Made by a program: the position numbers and the translations under genes. From Eubacterium sp. (GTDB lineage: Bacteria; Bacillota; Clostridia; Oscillospirales; Acutalibacteraceae), in the NCBI GenBank assembly GCA_024696725.1, contig JAILGO010000159.1:1-7653 (forward strand): a DNA stretch of 7,653 bases, written 5' to 3'. Numbering within the stretch: the first letter of the stretch is position 1; each line of letters begins with the position of its first letter. Under the pieces are notes generated by a model. The model was not told the DNA's origin. It worked only from the letters and a program-made list of their open reading frames with translations, and made no database searches. Positions 6,473-7,653 of this stretch are shown here, piece by piece.

Positions 6473-7653
6473 TTACTTTTTGCGTGAAGCGGGCTTTGTA
6501 AAGCCGCAGCCCTCTTTATCGGGACAATAAAGTACGTTGCCCTTTCTTCTGAAAAGAGACTTACCGCACTTCGGACAGACGTCGTCGCTCGGGAAATCCC
6601 AGGTCATAAAGTTACAGTTCGGATAATTTGAGCAGCCGAAGAAGGAGGTACCCTTTTTCGTTTTCTTCTCAACTATATCGCCGCCGCACTCGGGACACTT
6701 AGCCTCGGTTTTATGGACGAGCGGCTTTGTATTCTTACATTCGGGGTAACCGGGACAGGCAAGGAATTTTCCGAAGCGTCCGGTTTTAATAACCATATTC
6801 CGTCCGCACTTATCGCAGACGACGTCGGTTTCCTCTTCCTTAAGCTTTATCTTAACGCCCTGCATTTCCGTCTTAGCCTTTTCAAGCGGAGCTTCAAAGT
6901 CGTTATAATAAAGTCTTATCATTTCGATATAATCGGTATCGCCCGAGTCAATCTTATCGAGGTCGTCCTCCATTTTTGACGTGTATTTAACGTTAACGAT
7001 ATTAGGAAGCTTTTCCTTAAGAAGCTTCGTTACAGCCTCGCCGAGCTCGGTGGGAACGAACTGCTTACCCTCGCGTACGACGTATTCCTTAGAGAGAATC
7101 GTTGAAGTAATTGTAACGTAGGTCGACGGTCTGCCGACGCCGTTTTCCTCAAGCGCCTTGATAAGCGACGCTTCGGTATAGCGTGCAGGCGGCTGAGTAA
7201 AATGCTGATTACCGAGGATTGACCTTAAGCGAAGCACGTCGCCCTCCCTGACGGGTGGAAGCGGAGCCTCGGCGGCTGTTTTTTCGTTATCGTCGGTCTT
7301 TTCCTCATAGAGAGCGGTAAAGCCGTCGAATTTTACCGTATAGCCCGTCGCCGTAAAGATATAGCCGTTAGCTTCAATTTCTATTTTCATCGTTTCCTGG
7401 TGACAGCTTTCCATAAGCGAAGCTATAAAGCGCTCCCATACAAGCTTATAGATTTTATACTGGTCGGAGGACAGCGAGTCCTTAACGCTGTCGGGAGTGA
7501 GAGACGGCATTGACGGTCTGATTGCCTCGTGACCGTCCTGAGCGTTACCCTTCGTTTTAAAATATCTCGGCTTTGACGGGAGATACTTTTCTCCGTAAGC
7601 GCTGCGGATATACTCATTACCTGCCGCACGGGCTTCCTCGGATATACGAAGCG
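6473..7653 (-). CDS. topA: DNA topoisomerase I, C-terminal part (N-terminus beyond window)
   Basis: Type IA topoisomerase, which relaxes negative supercoils by passing one strand through a transient break in the other. The frame is open from the right edge to TAA at 6473-6475, giving 392 complete codons. The fragment begins LRISEEARAAG, the segment that directly follows the active-site YMRTDS in clostridial and Bacillus enzymes, so the catalytic tyrosine lies just outside the window and roughly 300 N-terminal residues are missing. Visible family motifs are GNAQDGHEAIRP, QPPARYTEASLIKALEENG, VGRPSTYVTITSTI and SKMEDDLDKI. The C-terminus holds three topoisomerase-type four-cysteine zinc ribbons, at fragment residues 279/282/299/305, 319/322/340/346 and 359/362/376/382, which help bind single-stranded DNA. 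Implied full length is about 690-700 residues, normal for Firmicutes. The ATG at 7510 is an internal methionine and not the gene start. Confidence 0.97.
   Translation of the reverse strand, partial: LRISEEARAAGNEYIRSAYGEKYLPSKPRYFKTKGNAQDGHEAIRPSMPSLTPDSVKDSLSSDQYKIYKLVWERFIASLMESCHQETMKIEIEANGYIFTATGYTVKFDGFTALYEEKTDDNEKTAAEAPLPPVREGDVLRLRSILGNQHFTQPPARYTEASLIKALEENGVGRPSTYVTITSTILSKEYVVREGKQFVPTELGEAVTKLLKEKLPNIVNVKYTSKMEDDLDKIDSGDTDYIEMIRLYYNDFEAPLEKAKTEMQGVKIKLKEEETDVVCDKCGRNMVIKTGRFGKFLACPGYPECKNTKPLVHKTEAKCPECGGDIVEKKTKKGTSFFGCSNYPNCNFMTWDFPSDDVCPKCGKSLFRRKGNVLYCPDKEGCGFTKPASRKK

Noticed and set aside
7423..7629. 68-codon minus-strand open frame overlapping the topA fragment
   Set aside because: The topA frame is open through the same bases to the window edge with recognisable TopA motifs (GNAQDGHEAIRP). 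This frame is a shadow of it.
1..7653. A novel defence, mobile or biosynthetic system
   Set aside because: All five genes belong to recognised housekeeping families and fill the window with no spare intergenic space. No transposase, integrase, repeat array, toxin-antitoxin pair or unexplained gene is present.

Overview
The window is a tightly packed block of five genes, all on the minus strand. It reads like the chromosome of a Firmicute of the class Clostridia, perhaps close to the Ruminococcaceae/Oscillospiraceae. This rests on clostridial-type SMC, RNase III and TopA sequences, on the folate/FAD-dependent TrmFO (common in Firmicutes), and on a short Elp3-like radical SAM gene between rnc and smc. 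The placement is inferred from sequence character and gene order, without a database search. The standard genetic code fits: two genes end in TGA, and no in-frame TGA occurs inside any gene.

In order of transcription (right to left) the genes are: the C-terminal part of topA (DNA topoisomerase I, 7653-6473, entering from beyond the right edge); trmFO (tRNA m5U54 methyltransferase, 6471-5167); rnc (ribonuclease III, about 5174-4488); an Elp3-like radical SAM protein without an acetyltransferase domain (4491-3514); and smc (chromosome condensation ATPase, 3511 to beyond the left edge, lacking only its last 15 or so residues). The junctions are +1 nt, an 8-nt overlap (17 nt with the alternative rnc start), a 4-nt ATGA overlap and +2 nt. 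The block is therefore almost certainly one transcription unit with coupled translation. I see no promoter, terminator, RNA gene, mobile element, CRISPR array or intergenic region of any size.

The functions are housekeeping. TopA and SMC manage DNA supercoiling and chromosome compaction. TrmFO and probably the radical SAM protein modify tRNA. RNase III processes rRNA and other double-stranded RNA. The notable point of layout is that the topA-trmFO pair is joined directly to rnc-(radical SAM)-smc. In Bacillus subtilis these two pairs lie many genes apart, and rnc there is preceded by acpA. I found no evidence of a novel defence, mobile or biosynthetic system. The most useful open questions are the substrate of the Elp3-like protein, the true start of rnc, and an Asn at a usual metal-site Asp position of RNase III.
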